The notes: generated from the sequence alone by a model not told the origin. A DNA stretch of 8,902 nucleotides from CAZFQG01 sp964520785 (GCA_964520785.1 CAZFQG010000230.1:1-8902); one strand, 5' to 3'. Counted from the stretch's first letter, positions 1 to 6,116 are shown. A program made the numbers and translations.

Positions 1-870
1 CATCGGCATGAACTCGCCGGTGATCGAAGCCTGGTCAACGGCCGCCTCGCCGGACTCGACCACGCCGTCGACGCTGATCTTCTCCCCGGTGTGGACCATG
101 ATCCGGTCGCCGACCTCAAGATCGTCCAGGGCGGCCCGTTCTTCCGTCCCGTCCTCGCGGAGCCGCCAGACGATCTCCTCGCCGACGCTGAGCATCTCGC
201 GGATGGCTCGGCGGGTGCGGCCCATCGTGTACGCGGTAAGCAGTTCGGCGATGTCGGCCAGCCAGATGATCGTCAGGGCCGACCAGCCGCGGCCGGCCGC
301 GATGCTCGCCAGGATGGCCGTAGCGCTGAGGGTATCCGCATTGGGCCGGCCGCTGGAGTAGAGTGATCGCCAGCCGCTGCGGAAAATGGGAAGCGCCAGC
401 GACAACGCCGTGATCGCTGGGAGGGAGGTGAATCTCTTAAGAAACGTCGCCGGCGCCGCCAGTGCGCGAGGGCTCAATTGGGAATACGCCAGCGTCGCCG
501 TGGTCACGCCGATCCGCGTGAGCATCTCGGAAATCGGTTCCTCTTGCAGTCGTCGCTCGTTCACCGTCTGCTCGCTTTGCGCGGCCCGTTCCGCCTTGTA
601 CGCCGCCAGCGAATACGACCCCAGAACCGACTCGGTCCATTCGACGACGCTCTCGACGGTCGCCTCCGCCGCATCGAAGTGGATCAGAACGTTCTCCGTC
701 AGAAACGACACCCGTGCCTCGCGCACCGGCGCGAAATCTTCAAGCCGCCGCCGGATCCGCTCGCGATCTTCCCCCAAATAACGCAGCGCGCGGCATCCGA
801 TCCGGACCCGACCGGGCAGCCGGTGGATCACCTCGCATTGTAAGAGCGGTTGTTTTTTCGCTCGGAACAC
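1..870 (-). CDS. P1B-type heavy-metal-transporting ATPase, N-terminal part (cut by left edge)
   Basis: This frame is open from a stop at 901-903 to the window edge and encodes the first ~290 residues of a P-type ATPase; the phosphorylation, ATP-binding and C-terminal membrane parts lie outside. Residues ~10-80 form an HMA-like ferredoxin fold with HRLPGRVRI (16-24) but no CXXC metal site. Hydrophobic segments follow at ~152-163 and ~180-212. The actuator domain comes next, with TGEKISVDG (261-269) and the dephosphorylation motif ITGE (283-286), which is read as TGEF rather than the commoner TGES. The MGRTRRAI stretch (216-223) between membrane segment and actuator and the CXXC-less HMA resemble CtpC-like exporters, which are linked to Mn or Fe; the substrate is inferred only loosely. 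GTG at 870 is the preferred start, with a weak AGAAG close before it; TTG at 882 and GTG at 828 are alternatives. It lies 81 nt downstream of the HMA-domain gene and is probably cotranscribed with it. Confidence 0.88.
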   Translation of the reverse strand, partial: MFRAKKQPLLQCEVIHRLPGRVRIGCRALRYLGEDRERIRRRLEDFAPVREARVSFLTENVLIHFDAAEATVESVVEWTESVLGSYSLAAYKAERAAQSEQTVNERRLQEEPISEMLTRIGVTTATLAYSQLSPRALAAPATFLKRFTSLPAITALSLALPIFRSGWRSLYSSGRPNADTLSATAILASIAAGRGWSALTIIWLADIAELLTAYTMGRTRRAIREMLSVGEEIVWRLREDGTEERAALDDLEVGDRIMVHTGEKISVDGVVESGEAAVDQASITGEFMPM

Positions 871-906
871 GTCTTCTGGCAAACTGGCTATTTGGTGATT
901 TCACGT

Positions 907-920
907 CCGGCCCGGGCCGG
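907..920. repeat. 14-bp perfect GC-only palindrome
   Basis: CCGGCCCGGGCCGG is a perfect palindrome in the 81-nt spacer between the HMA-domain gene and the ATPase gene. A second small inverted repeat, AAACCC-AC-GGGTTT at 940-953, overlaps the stop codon of the upstream gene. Neither is followed by a T-tract, so they are not typical intrinsic terminators. They could pair in the mRNA and alter relative expression of the two genes; that is inference. Confidence 0.45.
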
Positions 921-951
921 TACACCCTACAGGCAAACGAAACCCACGGGT

Positions 952-1503
952 TTAGTCCTTGGAGCGTATCAGGGGGTGCAAACCCCACCACAGCATCGAA
1001 ATGCCCGGCGGCATTGCTCTGGCTCCGTCGGCGAGAATCTGCTTGATGCCGATGCCGGCCAGGAGGATGAGGAGGACGCTGTAGAAATCCAGCAGCCCGC
1101 CGGTCCGGTCGTAGACGGCGCGGTTGAGGCCGTCGACCGCGGCGCGGACCTCCCGTGTGAATGCCGGCTTGGGGGGCTTCTCGAGTTCCCCTTCCAGGCC
1201 CAGCAGGCGGACGACCGCGGCGAAGAGCAACTCGGGGCGGACCTTCGCCGGCTCGAATCGGATGAGAACGCTGCCGGTCTCGACGTTGACATTCACAGTC
1301 TGCACACCCTCCAGAGTGGGGAGCTTGTCTCGCAGCAGGTCCGTTCCCGGTAGCCCCTCCGGCAGGGAGGGGACGCGGAAGCGGACTCTTCCCGGCAAGG
1401 AATGCTCCACACGGACCGGTCCCGTTCTCACCCAGGGGAGAAGCGACGGGCGTTTTCCCTTGCCGAGAATCGCGGCGACCAACATTCCCGTAACAATATG
1501 CAT
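952..1503 (-). CDS. HMA_2-like domain membrane protein, partner of the metal ATPase
   Basis: A 183-aa protein. Residues 1-14 are hydrophobic. Residues ~28-105 look like a degenerate heavy-metal-associated domain: HSLPGRVRFRV (34-44) matches the LPGRVRI motif at the start of the neighbouring ATPase, and a second half contains VNVETGSVLIRF (72-83). No CXXC is present. A membrane segment lies at about 137-156 (LLDFYSVLLILLAGIG), followed by a second short apolar stretch near 165-177. Proteins of this build are usually encoded directly beside P-type ATPases whose own HMA domain lacks cysteines, as here, and may act as an accessory subunit or regulator; their biochemical role is not settled. The ATG at 1503 has no good ribosome site; the ATG at 1485 has GGGA immediately before it and is an alternative. 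A candidate promoter lies ~40 nt upstream. Confidence 0.8.
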   Translation of the reverse strand: MHIVTGMLVAAILGKGKRPSLLPWVRTGPVRVEHSLPGRVRFRVPSLPEGLPGTDLLRDKLPTLEGVQTVNVNVETGSVLIRFEPAKVRPELLFAAVVRLLGLEGELEKPPKPAFTREVRAAVDGLNRAVYDRTGGLLDFYSVLLILLAGIGIKQILADGARAMPPGISMLWWGLHPLIRSKD

Positions 1504-1545
1504 AAATCGGCCATTTAACCTGAACCTCGCGGACTATCTTCTCCA

Positions 1546-1574
1546 ACTCTAGGTTGCTGTTTAACAACCGTCAA
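1546..1574 (-). promoter_or_regulatory. Candidate sigma-70 promoter for the HMA protein/ATPase unit
   Basis: On the minus strand TTGACG (1574-1569, 5 of 6 to the -35 consensus) is followed after exactly 17 nt by TAGAGT (1551-1546, 4 of 6 to the -10 consensus). Transcription would start near 1539, giving a leader of about 36 nt to the ATG at 1503. The first CGCAAA-type repeat (1584-1594) lies about 10 nt upstream of the -35 box. Confidence 0.45.
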
Positions 1575-1583
1575 CGCGCATGT

Positions 1584-1665
1584 CGCAAAAAGGCAACACG
1601 AAACCGGTTTGTGAGCTTATCATGGCGAGTTTTGCGCAAAATTGCCTCTTCTTCCGCAAAGTGGC
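1584..1665 (+). repeat. Three direct repeats CGCAAANNNGC between the divergent promoters
   Basis: The pattern CGCAAA-NNN-GC occurs at 1584-1594 (CGCAAAAAGGC), 1635-1645 (CGCAAAATTGC) and 1655-1665 (CGCAAAGTGGC). Start-to-start distances are 51 and 20 nt, close to five and two turns of B-DNA, so the copies would face the same side. The outer copies lie beside the -35 boxes of the two opposed candidate promoters: 10 nt from the minus-strand box and 2 nt from the plus-strand box. This arrangement suits binding sites for a regulator of both units, though 8 fixed bases repeated three times could also arise by chance. Confidence 0.4.
1630..1641. promoter_or_regulatory. 12-bp perfect palindrome, possible operator
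   Basis: TTTTGCGCAAAA is perfectly self-complementary and contains the CGCAAAA core of the second direct repeat. It lies about 27 nt upstream of the plus-strand -35 box. A dimeric repressor or activator could bind it; no specific regulator family can be named from this alone, and no regulator gene lies in the window. Confidence 0.35.
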
Positions 1666-1667
1666 TC

Positions 1668-1696
1668 TTGAAGACAGTTGGAGCCGATTTCATAAT
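1668..1696 (+). promoter_or_regulatory. Candidate sigma-70 promoter for the aminotransferase/dehydrogenase unit
   Basis: TTGAAG (1668-1673, 4 of 6) and CATAAT (1691-1696, 5 of 6) are separated by exactly 17 nt. Transcription would start near 1703, leaving a leader of about 100 nt before the ATG at 1807, and that leader would contain the hairpin at 1724-1764. The third CGCAAA-type repeat ends 2 nt before the -35 box. Confidence 0.42.
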
Positions 1697-1723
1697 GGGA
1701 ACATTGGTTTTTACTGGAAAAAC

Positions 1724-1764
1724 GTGCTTGGCGGTTTGCTGGCGAACGGCGAGACGCCAAGCAC
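1724..1764 (+). ncRNA. Strong hairpin in the leader of the aminotransferase gene
   Basis: GTGCTTGGCG (1724-1733) and CGCCAAGCAC (1755-1764) are perfect 10-bp complements. Inside them GTTTG (1734-1738) can pair with CGAAC (1743-1747), with one G-U pair, around the loop CTGG. This extends the stem by 5 bp and leaves GGCGAGA (1748-1754) as a one-sided bulge. It ends about 42 nt before ATG 1807. On the plus strand no T-run follows, so it is not a plus-strand terminator. Read on the minus strand the stem is followed by GTTTTTCC, which would suit a terminator of antisense transcripts. It could be a leader RNA element, an antisense terminator, or a protein-binding site. Confidence 0.5.
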
Positions 1765-1806
1765 TACAATGCGAGTGCAGGCCGACGAGGAGTGATCGCG
1801 AGGTTA

Positions 1807-3042
1807 ATGAATAAAGACATGCTTTCCAGACAATCCGCAACTGCGGAACGGAGTGAATCGGTCGAGGAAATCTACATCGACACCGAGCGGAATCTCTCTA
1901 GCCGTCCGGCCCAAGGGAACGCGTCGCGGTACCTGGAACAGGTCCTGGCAAGCGGGAACTTATCCGCTCTCATGGGTGGAACTGTTACCCCTCGGTTCGA
2001 GCAGGCATTTTCTTCGCTGTTGGGTTCGAAGTATTCGGTGGCGATGAATTCCTGCATGAGTGCGCTGCACTCGGCGGTTATCGCGGCGGAAGCCGGAGTC
2101 GGCAGCGAGGTCATTTGCGATTCGGTCTACGTATTCGGCGCGATGGCCGTATTGTACAACGGCGCCATTCCGGTCTTCGTGGACGTCGATCCGACGACGC
2201 ACAATATGGATCCGGACAAGCTCGAAGCGGCGATTAGCGAGCGGACCAAGGCGATCATCGTGACGCACGCTTGGGGTCTCCCGGCCGAAATGGATCGAAT
2301 CATGGCCATCGCCAGGAAGTACGGCTTGGTCGTGATCGAAGATTGCGCCGAGTCCCTCCTGGCGAGGTACGACGGCAGGTATACCGGGGTGTGGGGGGAT
2401 ATCGGTTGTTTCAGTTTTCAAGCCAGCAAGCAGATGTCGCTGGGGGACGCCGGGATGGCAACGGTGCAGGACGACGAGTTGCACAAGCGGGTCGCCAATT
2501 TCGCTTTGGCTCCCACGTTCCTGTCCGTCGCTTACACGCTTGATTACAACTATCGGATCAACGAATTGACCGCCGCGGTGGGGCTCGCGAAGTTGGAGGT
2601 TCTCCAACGGGAACTCCGCCGCATCGCCGCGAACGCGGCGGTCTTCGACGGGGCGGTCGAAGGGTGCGATTGGATCACCCTACAGCGCGGGCCGGAGAAG
2701 GCGGAGCACTCCTTCTACTATTGGGCGGGGAACTTCGTGGAAAACGGCAACGGGCCCGATCTGGAACGCTTCAACCGGACGATCGCCGACGCCGGGATGG
2801 AAACGGTAAGCGTCGGATACACGAAGATGGCGGCGTACCAGCATCCGCTGATCAAGCATCGCCGCGCGCAGGCGTTTACCGATCCGCGCAATAAGGAATG
2901 CCGGATGGACTATGACGAGGGGTGTTGCCCCATCGCGGAACGGATCGTGCCGCGGATCATCCTCGGCTATACGATCGCCCCCGAGGAGGTCGTCCGGCGG
3001 GACGCGGACAAGCTGGCCGAAGTCATCCGTGATCTGTCATGA
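1807..3042 (+). CDS. DegT/DnrJ/EryC1/StrS family PLP-dependent sugar aminotransferase
   Basis: A 411-aa fold-type I aminotransferase of the family that transfers an amino group, usually from glutamate or glutamine, to a keto-sugar or keto-cyclitol using PLP. Positions from this start: substrate loop and MNSCMSALHSAV at about 80-91 (the usual NGTxAL site), EVICDSVYVFG near 101, PVFVDVDPTTHNMDP near 122-136, the PLP-ring aspartate D179 in VIEDCAE, the Schiff-base lysine K208 in SFQASKQMSLGDAG, and YNYRINELTAA near 247-257. All key residues are present and the length is normal. Start choice: ATG 1807 is preferred, with AGG at 1801-1803 and GAGGAG at 1787-1792 upstream; in-frame GTG 1792 overlaps GAGGAG and is too close to it, and ATG 1819 is also possible. 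The dehydrogenase gene follows after 48 nt, suggesting a keto/amino sugar conversion pair. The exact substrate is unknown. Confidence 0.92.
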   Translation: MNKDMLSRQSATAERSESVEEIYIDTERNLSSRPAQGNASRYLEQVLASGNLSALMGGTVTPRFEQAFSSLLGSKYSVAMNSCMSALHSAVIAAEAGVGSEVICDSVYVFGAMAVLYNGAIPVFVDVDPTTHNMDPDKLEAAISERTKAIIVTHAWGLPAEMDRIMAIARKYGLVVIEDCAESLLARYDGRYTGVWGDIGCFSFQASKQMSLGDAGMATVQDDELHKRVANFALAPTFLSVAYTLDYNYRINELTAAVGLAKLEVLQRELRRIAANAAVFDGAVEGCDWITLQRGPEKAEHSFYYWAGNFVENGNGPDLERFNRTIADAGMETVSVGYTKMAAYQHPLIKHRRAQAFTDPRNKECRMDYDEGCCPIAERIVPRIILGYTIAPEEVVRRDADKLAEVIRDLS

Positions 3043-3078
3043 TCCCGGGAACAACGAGTCGTTTTTGACACGAATCAT

Positions 3079-3084
3079 GGGAGA
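3079..3084 (+). promoter_or_regulatory. Ribosome binding site that fixes the dehydrogenase start
   Basis: GGGAGA lies 6 nt before GTG 3091 but directly abuts the in-frame GTG 3085. Normal spacing therefore favours GTG 3091 as the true start. Confidence 0.55.
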
Positions 3085-3090
3085 GTGGAC

Positions 3091-4155
3091 GTGAAGGACA
3101 TCCGTCTTGGAGTAATCGGATACGGATTCCGCGGCGCGGGCCTTATGGATATGGCGAAGACGGTCGACGGTCTTCAGCCGATCGCCGTCTGTGACCGGAG
3201 CGACGAAAATCGTACGAAAGCGGCGGCCGCGCTCGAGGGCGTGAAGCTTTTCGAGGACGCCGCCGAGATGCTCTCCTCCGGCGAGGTCGACGCCGTGATG
3301 GTGGAGACGCCTCCGTCTACGCACGCGGAACTGGTCGTCGCGGCGCTCGAAAGCAATATCCACGTCCTCTCCGACGTTCCGGCGATCCACGCGACGGACG
3401 AGGCGGCGCTGCTGTGGGAGGCCGCGCGGAAGAGTTCGGCCGTCTACATGTTCGGCTCGACGGCCAATTATTTCGGCTTCGTGCAGACGGCCGGCGACGT
3501 CATCGAAAAGGGCCTGCTGGGAAAACCGTTCTACCTGGAGGCCGAATACGTCCACGACATCCGCGAATTCTGCAAGGCGACTCCCTGGAGGATCGGGTAC
3601 GAGCCGATCCGCTATTGCACGCACTCGCTGGGCCCTATTCTGAAATGGCTCGGCAAGGAACTGGTTACGGTCTCTTGTTTCGACTCCGGCGGCCACGTCG
3701 AGGCCGACAATCCGGGCGCCCATGACGCCATGGTAGCCATCTTCCGCACCGGCTCGGACGAATTAGTCAAGCTCCTCGTCAGTTTCGCCAACAGCAACCC
3801 CTGCGGACAACACCGGTATCTTTGCCACGGAACACGAGGCTCGTTCGAATGCACCTGGCCACTTTCCGGCGATGCGCCGAAGGTGAAGTTCGCCACGCAA
3901 GAAGTGTATGGGTTCGACAACCCGATCGAGCTTGCCGTCGCCTCGCAACGAAAGGAACTGGGGACGCTCGAAAGCACGAGCGGACACGGATCGCTCGACT
4001 ACGCGATGCTGGTCGATTTCGCGGGGGCGATCGGCGGAGGGCCCAATCCGCTGGGCCTCCGCGAAGGGCTGGCGATGACGCTACCGGGATTGTTCGCGCT
4101 GGAATCCTCTCAAAACGGCGGCCGGCTGACCGAGATCAAGTATCCGTGGGACTAG
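3091..4155 (+). CDS. Gfo/Idh/MocA family NAD(P)-dependent oxidoreductase
   Basis: A 354-aa dehydrogenase of the family that oxidises or reduces sugars and cyclitols at a ring hydroxyl. The N-terminal Rossmann fold starts with LGVIGYGFRGAG (6-17), followed by AVCDRSDENR, where an acidic residue ends strand beta-2 and favours NAD(H). VETPPSTHAE (71-80) matches the conserved TPP/H region. At 95-97, where the family normally has Glu-Lys-Pro, this protein has Asp-Val-Pro, so the usual catalytic-site lysine is absent. YCTHSLGPIL (175-184) carries the probable active-site histidine H178 and is typical of a subgroup of the family. The C-terminal half is the alpha/beta substrate domain. It lies 48 nt after the aminotransferase, in the same orientation, and is probably cotranscribed with it. 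Its last 20 nt overlap the opposite-strand small membrane gene. Family is certain, substrate unknown. Confidence 0.9.
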   Translation: MKDIRLGVIGYGFRGAGLMDMAKTVDGLQPIAVCDRSDENRTKAAAALEGVKLFEDAAEMLSSGEVDAVMVETPPSTHAELVVAALESNIHVLSDVPAIHATDEAALLWEAARKSSAVYMFGSTANYFGFVQTAGDVIEKGLLGKPFYLEAEYVHDIREFCKATPWRIGYEPIRYCTHSLGPILKWLGKELVTVSCFDSGGHVEADNPGAHDAMVAIFRTGSDELVKLLVSFANSNPCGQHRYLCHGTRGSFECTWPLSGDAPKVKFATQEVYGFDNPIELAVASQRKELGTLESTSGHGSLDYAMLVDFAGAIGGGPNPLGLREGLAMTLPGLFALESSQNGGRLTEIKYPWD

Positions 4156-4312
4156 CGGAGCCGTCTTCCTTCTCGCGGGCCATCGTCGTGAACATCGACT
4201 TGATGTCGGTAAATCCCTTGACCGCCACGAAAACGGTGATCGTCATGTACCAGACGACGCAGGCCATGGAGAGGGAGAACCAGAACCAGTGATCGAGTAT
4301 TCTATCAAGCAT
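4136..4312 (-). CDS. 58-aa membrane protein, symporter small accessory subunit-like
   Basis: A short protein starting MLDRILDHWFWF, with one long apolar segment at about 9-34 (rich in Trp, Val, Ile, Thr) and a charged, soluble C-terminus from ~45 (AREKEDGSASPTDT). The start is set by ATG 4312, preceded by AAGG with 6 nt spacing; a longer start at 4333 would add seven residues. It overlaps the end of the symporter gene by 8 nt, the arrangement of a translationally coupled partner. Several SSS-family transporters have tiny membrane partners encoded beside them (for example YhdT beside PanF), and NCBI names a family of symporter small accessory proteins; assignment here rests on context and size, not on a recognised motif. 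Its 3' end also overlaps the opposite-strand dehydrogenase by 20 nt. Confidence 0.75.
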   Translation of the reverse strand: MLDRILDHWFWFSLSMACVVWYMTITVFVAVKGFTDIKSMFTTMAREKEDGSASPTDT

Positions 4313-5825
4313 TGTCCGCCTTGCTTCTTCCATCGTAACCCAGGATCGACTTGAGGAGCGATCCCATCACCATGGCCGCTCCGGTCACGAAATAGGTGAG
4401 GATTCCCCAGAGGTGCACGCCGATTACCTCGGTGAAGAAATGATTGACCGCCGCGAAATGGGTCGCCTTTTCCACGACAAGAAAGGTCAAAGGCATGATC
4501 GCGCCGGTGCAGATGGCCGCCGCCGCGCCCCAATCGTTCGCCTTGCGCCAGTAACACGCGGCGATCAATAGTGAGGTCATGCTGGAGAGGTAGATCGTCG
4601 CGGTGATTCCCAGGTAATCCATGATGTTCTGATCCAACGGATATAACAGGCCGTAGAGAAACAAGAACACCCCGATGAGGGCGATGATCATCCGGTTCCA
4701 GAGCAATCCGCGGCGCTGCGTTATTCCGCCCTTGCGAAAGGGGGCGAGGATATCGTTGTATATCACGCTCCCCCAGGAAAGCATGTAGGACGACTCGGTC
4801 GACATATCGGCCGCCAACATTCCGGCGATGACGATACCCATGGCGCCGATCGGCACGAGACCGGCTAGAAGGGTCGGCATCGCCAGCCGGGCCCGCGTCG
4901 AATCCCCCAGCAATTCACTCACGAGGCCTTGGTCCAGCGCGGCTAGCGCGGCGATGCCCCAGAGCCCCGGAATGAGGAAACGGCATACGAAAAAGAAGCT
5001 CGTGCCGCGGTAAATGGCTTTGCCCGTCTTGCTGTCCTTGGCGGCCAGAACGCGCTGCACGGTGGTTTGCCAGGTCAGCACGGCCGCCGTGCAAAGGATT
5101 CCGTAGAAGCCGACATACCTCCATCCCAGTTCCTTATTGAGAAACGGGTTGAAACCGCCCGCCCCGTGCCGCGATTCCACGGCCGCGACCATGTCGCTCC
5201 ATCCCACGCTATAGAAGACAAGCCCCGTGACGACCAGCAGCCCTCCGGACATGACGATGAATTGGAGATAATCGGTGATCAACACCGAGACCATGCCCCC
5301 GAGAATCGTATAAACGGCCACCCCCAGTAGGAGGGCCGTCATGACGATTGCGATGTAGTCGGGATTGAACCCGCAGACGACGACGAGGAATTCTCCGCCG
5401 AGCCGGAAAAACACGCCCATGTTCAACAGCCCGCCCAGCACGATGACGATGCCGCTCATCCAACGTATCCGGGAACCGTACTGGTTCTGGAACAGCTCCG
5501 GAATGGTCATTACCCCGGCATCGCGAAGCGGCTTGATGCAGAACCCGGTGCAGCCGATCAAGAGCATCGCCAAAAACTGCATCACCCCGGGCGTTGCGCC
5601 GCTGAAGCCGTACTTGAATCCGAACTCGGAGGAGTACATGCACGTCGCGATTCCGAACTCGGTGGCGGCCAGCGAAGCGATTCCCAGGTAGAGATTCATC
5701 TCGCGTCCAGCGACCAGAAACTGGTCCACGCGGCCGACATACCGCTTGGCCATGATGCCGGCTACCATGCAGCCGACCAAGTAGACCCCCACGATGCCTC
5801 CGTCGAGGATCGAAAAATTGCTCAT
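4305..5825 (-). CDS. Sodium:solute symporter (SSS family) transporter
   Basis: A 506-aa inner-membrane transporter with many apolar segments, fitting the ~13 helices of the SSS (LeuT-fold) family that imports sugars and other small solutes with Na+. Family marks: VDQFLVAGREMN (33-44, usual DYFLAGR), SLAATEFGIAT in the first core helix (51-61), MTIPELFQNQYGSRIR (106-121), GGMVSVLITDYLQF (176-189), and AADMSTESSYMLS (338-350), where S342/T343 and nearby residues correspond to the Na+-site serines of TM8 in the family. Length is normal and no residue looks lost. ATG 5825 has no Shine-Dalgarno site. A near-consensus promoter lies about 110 nt upstream. The small membrane gene overlaps its 3' end. 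The hydrolase and epimerase upstream on the same strand point to a sugar or sugar derivative as substrate. Confidence 0.93.
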   Translation of the reverse strand: MSNFSILDGGIVGVYLVGCMVAGIMAKRYVGRVDQFLVAGREMNLYLGIASLAATEFGIATCMYSSEFGFKYGFSGATPGVMQFLAMLLIGCTGFCIKPLRDAGVMTIPELFQNQYGSRIRWMSGIVIVLGGLLNMGVFFRLGGEFLVVVCGFNPDYIAIVMTALLLGVAVYTILGGMVSVLITDYLQFIVMSGGLLVVTGLVFYSVGWSDMVAAVESRHGAGGFNPFLNKELGWRYVGFYGILCTAAVLTWQTTVQRVLAAKDSKTGKAIYRGTSFFFVCRFLIPGLWGIAALAALDQGLVSELLGDSTRARLAMPTLLAGLVPIGAMGIVIAGMLAADMSTESSYMLSWGSVIYNDILAPFRKGGITQRRGLLWNRMIIALIGVFLFLYGLLYPLDQNIMDYLGITATIYLSSMTSLLIAACYWRKANDWGAAAAICTGAIMPLTFLVVEKATHFAAVNHFFTEVIGVHLWGILTYFVTGAAMVMGSLLKSILGYDGRSKADNA

Positions 5826-6116
5826 TAGTCAACCGGAAATGTTCGGGAAGATGGGGGAACGCCGGTCCCGTGGTACGTCACGTCGGACATACCGCGTCGC
5901 GGGGGGAACCCAGGATCGACGCATGTCGGGTAATCGCATCATACCACCCGGGAGGCGGCGTGCCAAGAGGTGTGCGATGGCTCGGGTGCCAACCCGCCGG
6001 AAAAAGGAGGAAGTGCGGTTCGGAGATGAGCGGCGCGCTTATTCGGAGAGTGCATCGCCAGCTCTTGCGATCCAGGCACGAAGTGCCGAAGGCGCGACGG
6101 GTGGTCGTTCGGGGTG
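5826..6116. other. Intergenic leader between epimerase and symporter genes
   Basis: 291 nt without a convincing gene; open frames on both strands here are rich in Arg, Pro and Gly and look like GC-driven chance frames. The symporter promoter (5938-5966) lies in it. A 5-bp hairpin, GGCAC-GAA-GTGCC, at 6075-6087 follows the epimerase stop by about 30 nt but has no T-tract. No other structure was seen. Confidence 0.6.
5938..5966 (-). promoter_or_regulatory. Near-consensus sigma-70 promoter with extended -10 for the symporter
   Basis: On the minus strand TTGGCA (5966-5961, 5 of 6) is followed after exactly 17 nt by TATGAT (5943-5938, 5 of 6), preceded by TGG, which gives the TGN extended -10 element. 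Transcription would start near 5931 and leave a leader of about 105 nt before ATG 5825. It implies that the symporter and its small partner can be transcribed apart from the upstream hydrolase/epimerase pair. Confidence 0.65.

Larger units (their letters stand above)
1504..1806. other. Divergent intergenic control region, no gene
   Basis: About 300 nt between the metal-transport unit (minus) and the aminotransferase (plus). It is visibly richer in A/T than the flanking genes. Short reading frames cross it on both strands but none has a recognisable protein, a good start site or codon use like the neighbours. It contains two opposed candidate promoters, three CGCAAA-type direct repeats, the palindrome TTTTGCGCAAAA and a strong hairpin, each listed separately. 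Confidence 0.7.

Noticed and set aside
740..1567. 275-aa open frame on the minus strand overlapping the HMA protein and the ATPase start
   Set aside because: It is Arg/Pro/Gly-rich with no recognisable domain, while two other frames of the same strand encode clear HMA and ATPase sequence.
1765..1770. TACAAT as a -10 box close to the aminotransferase
   Set aside because: The position 17 nt upstream (1742-1747) reads GCGAAC, unlike a -35 box, and the region is the hairpin stem; the pair at 1668-1696 is better.
1571..1840. 89-aa minus-strand frame in the divergent region
   Set aside because: No start site of quality, no familiar motif, and it runs through the promoters, hairpin and the start of the aminotransferase gene.
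6075..6087. GGCAC-GAA-GTGCC hairpin as terminator of the epimerase transcript
   Set aside because: Only 5 bp and no following T-tract on the minus strand, so it is not a convincing intrinsic terminator.
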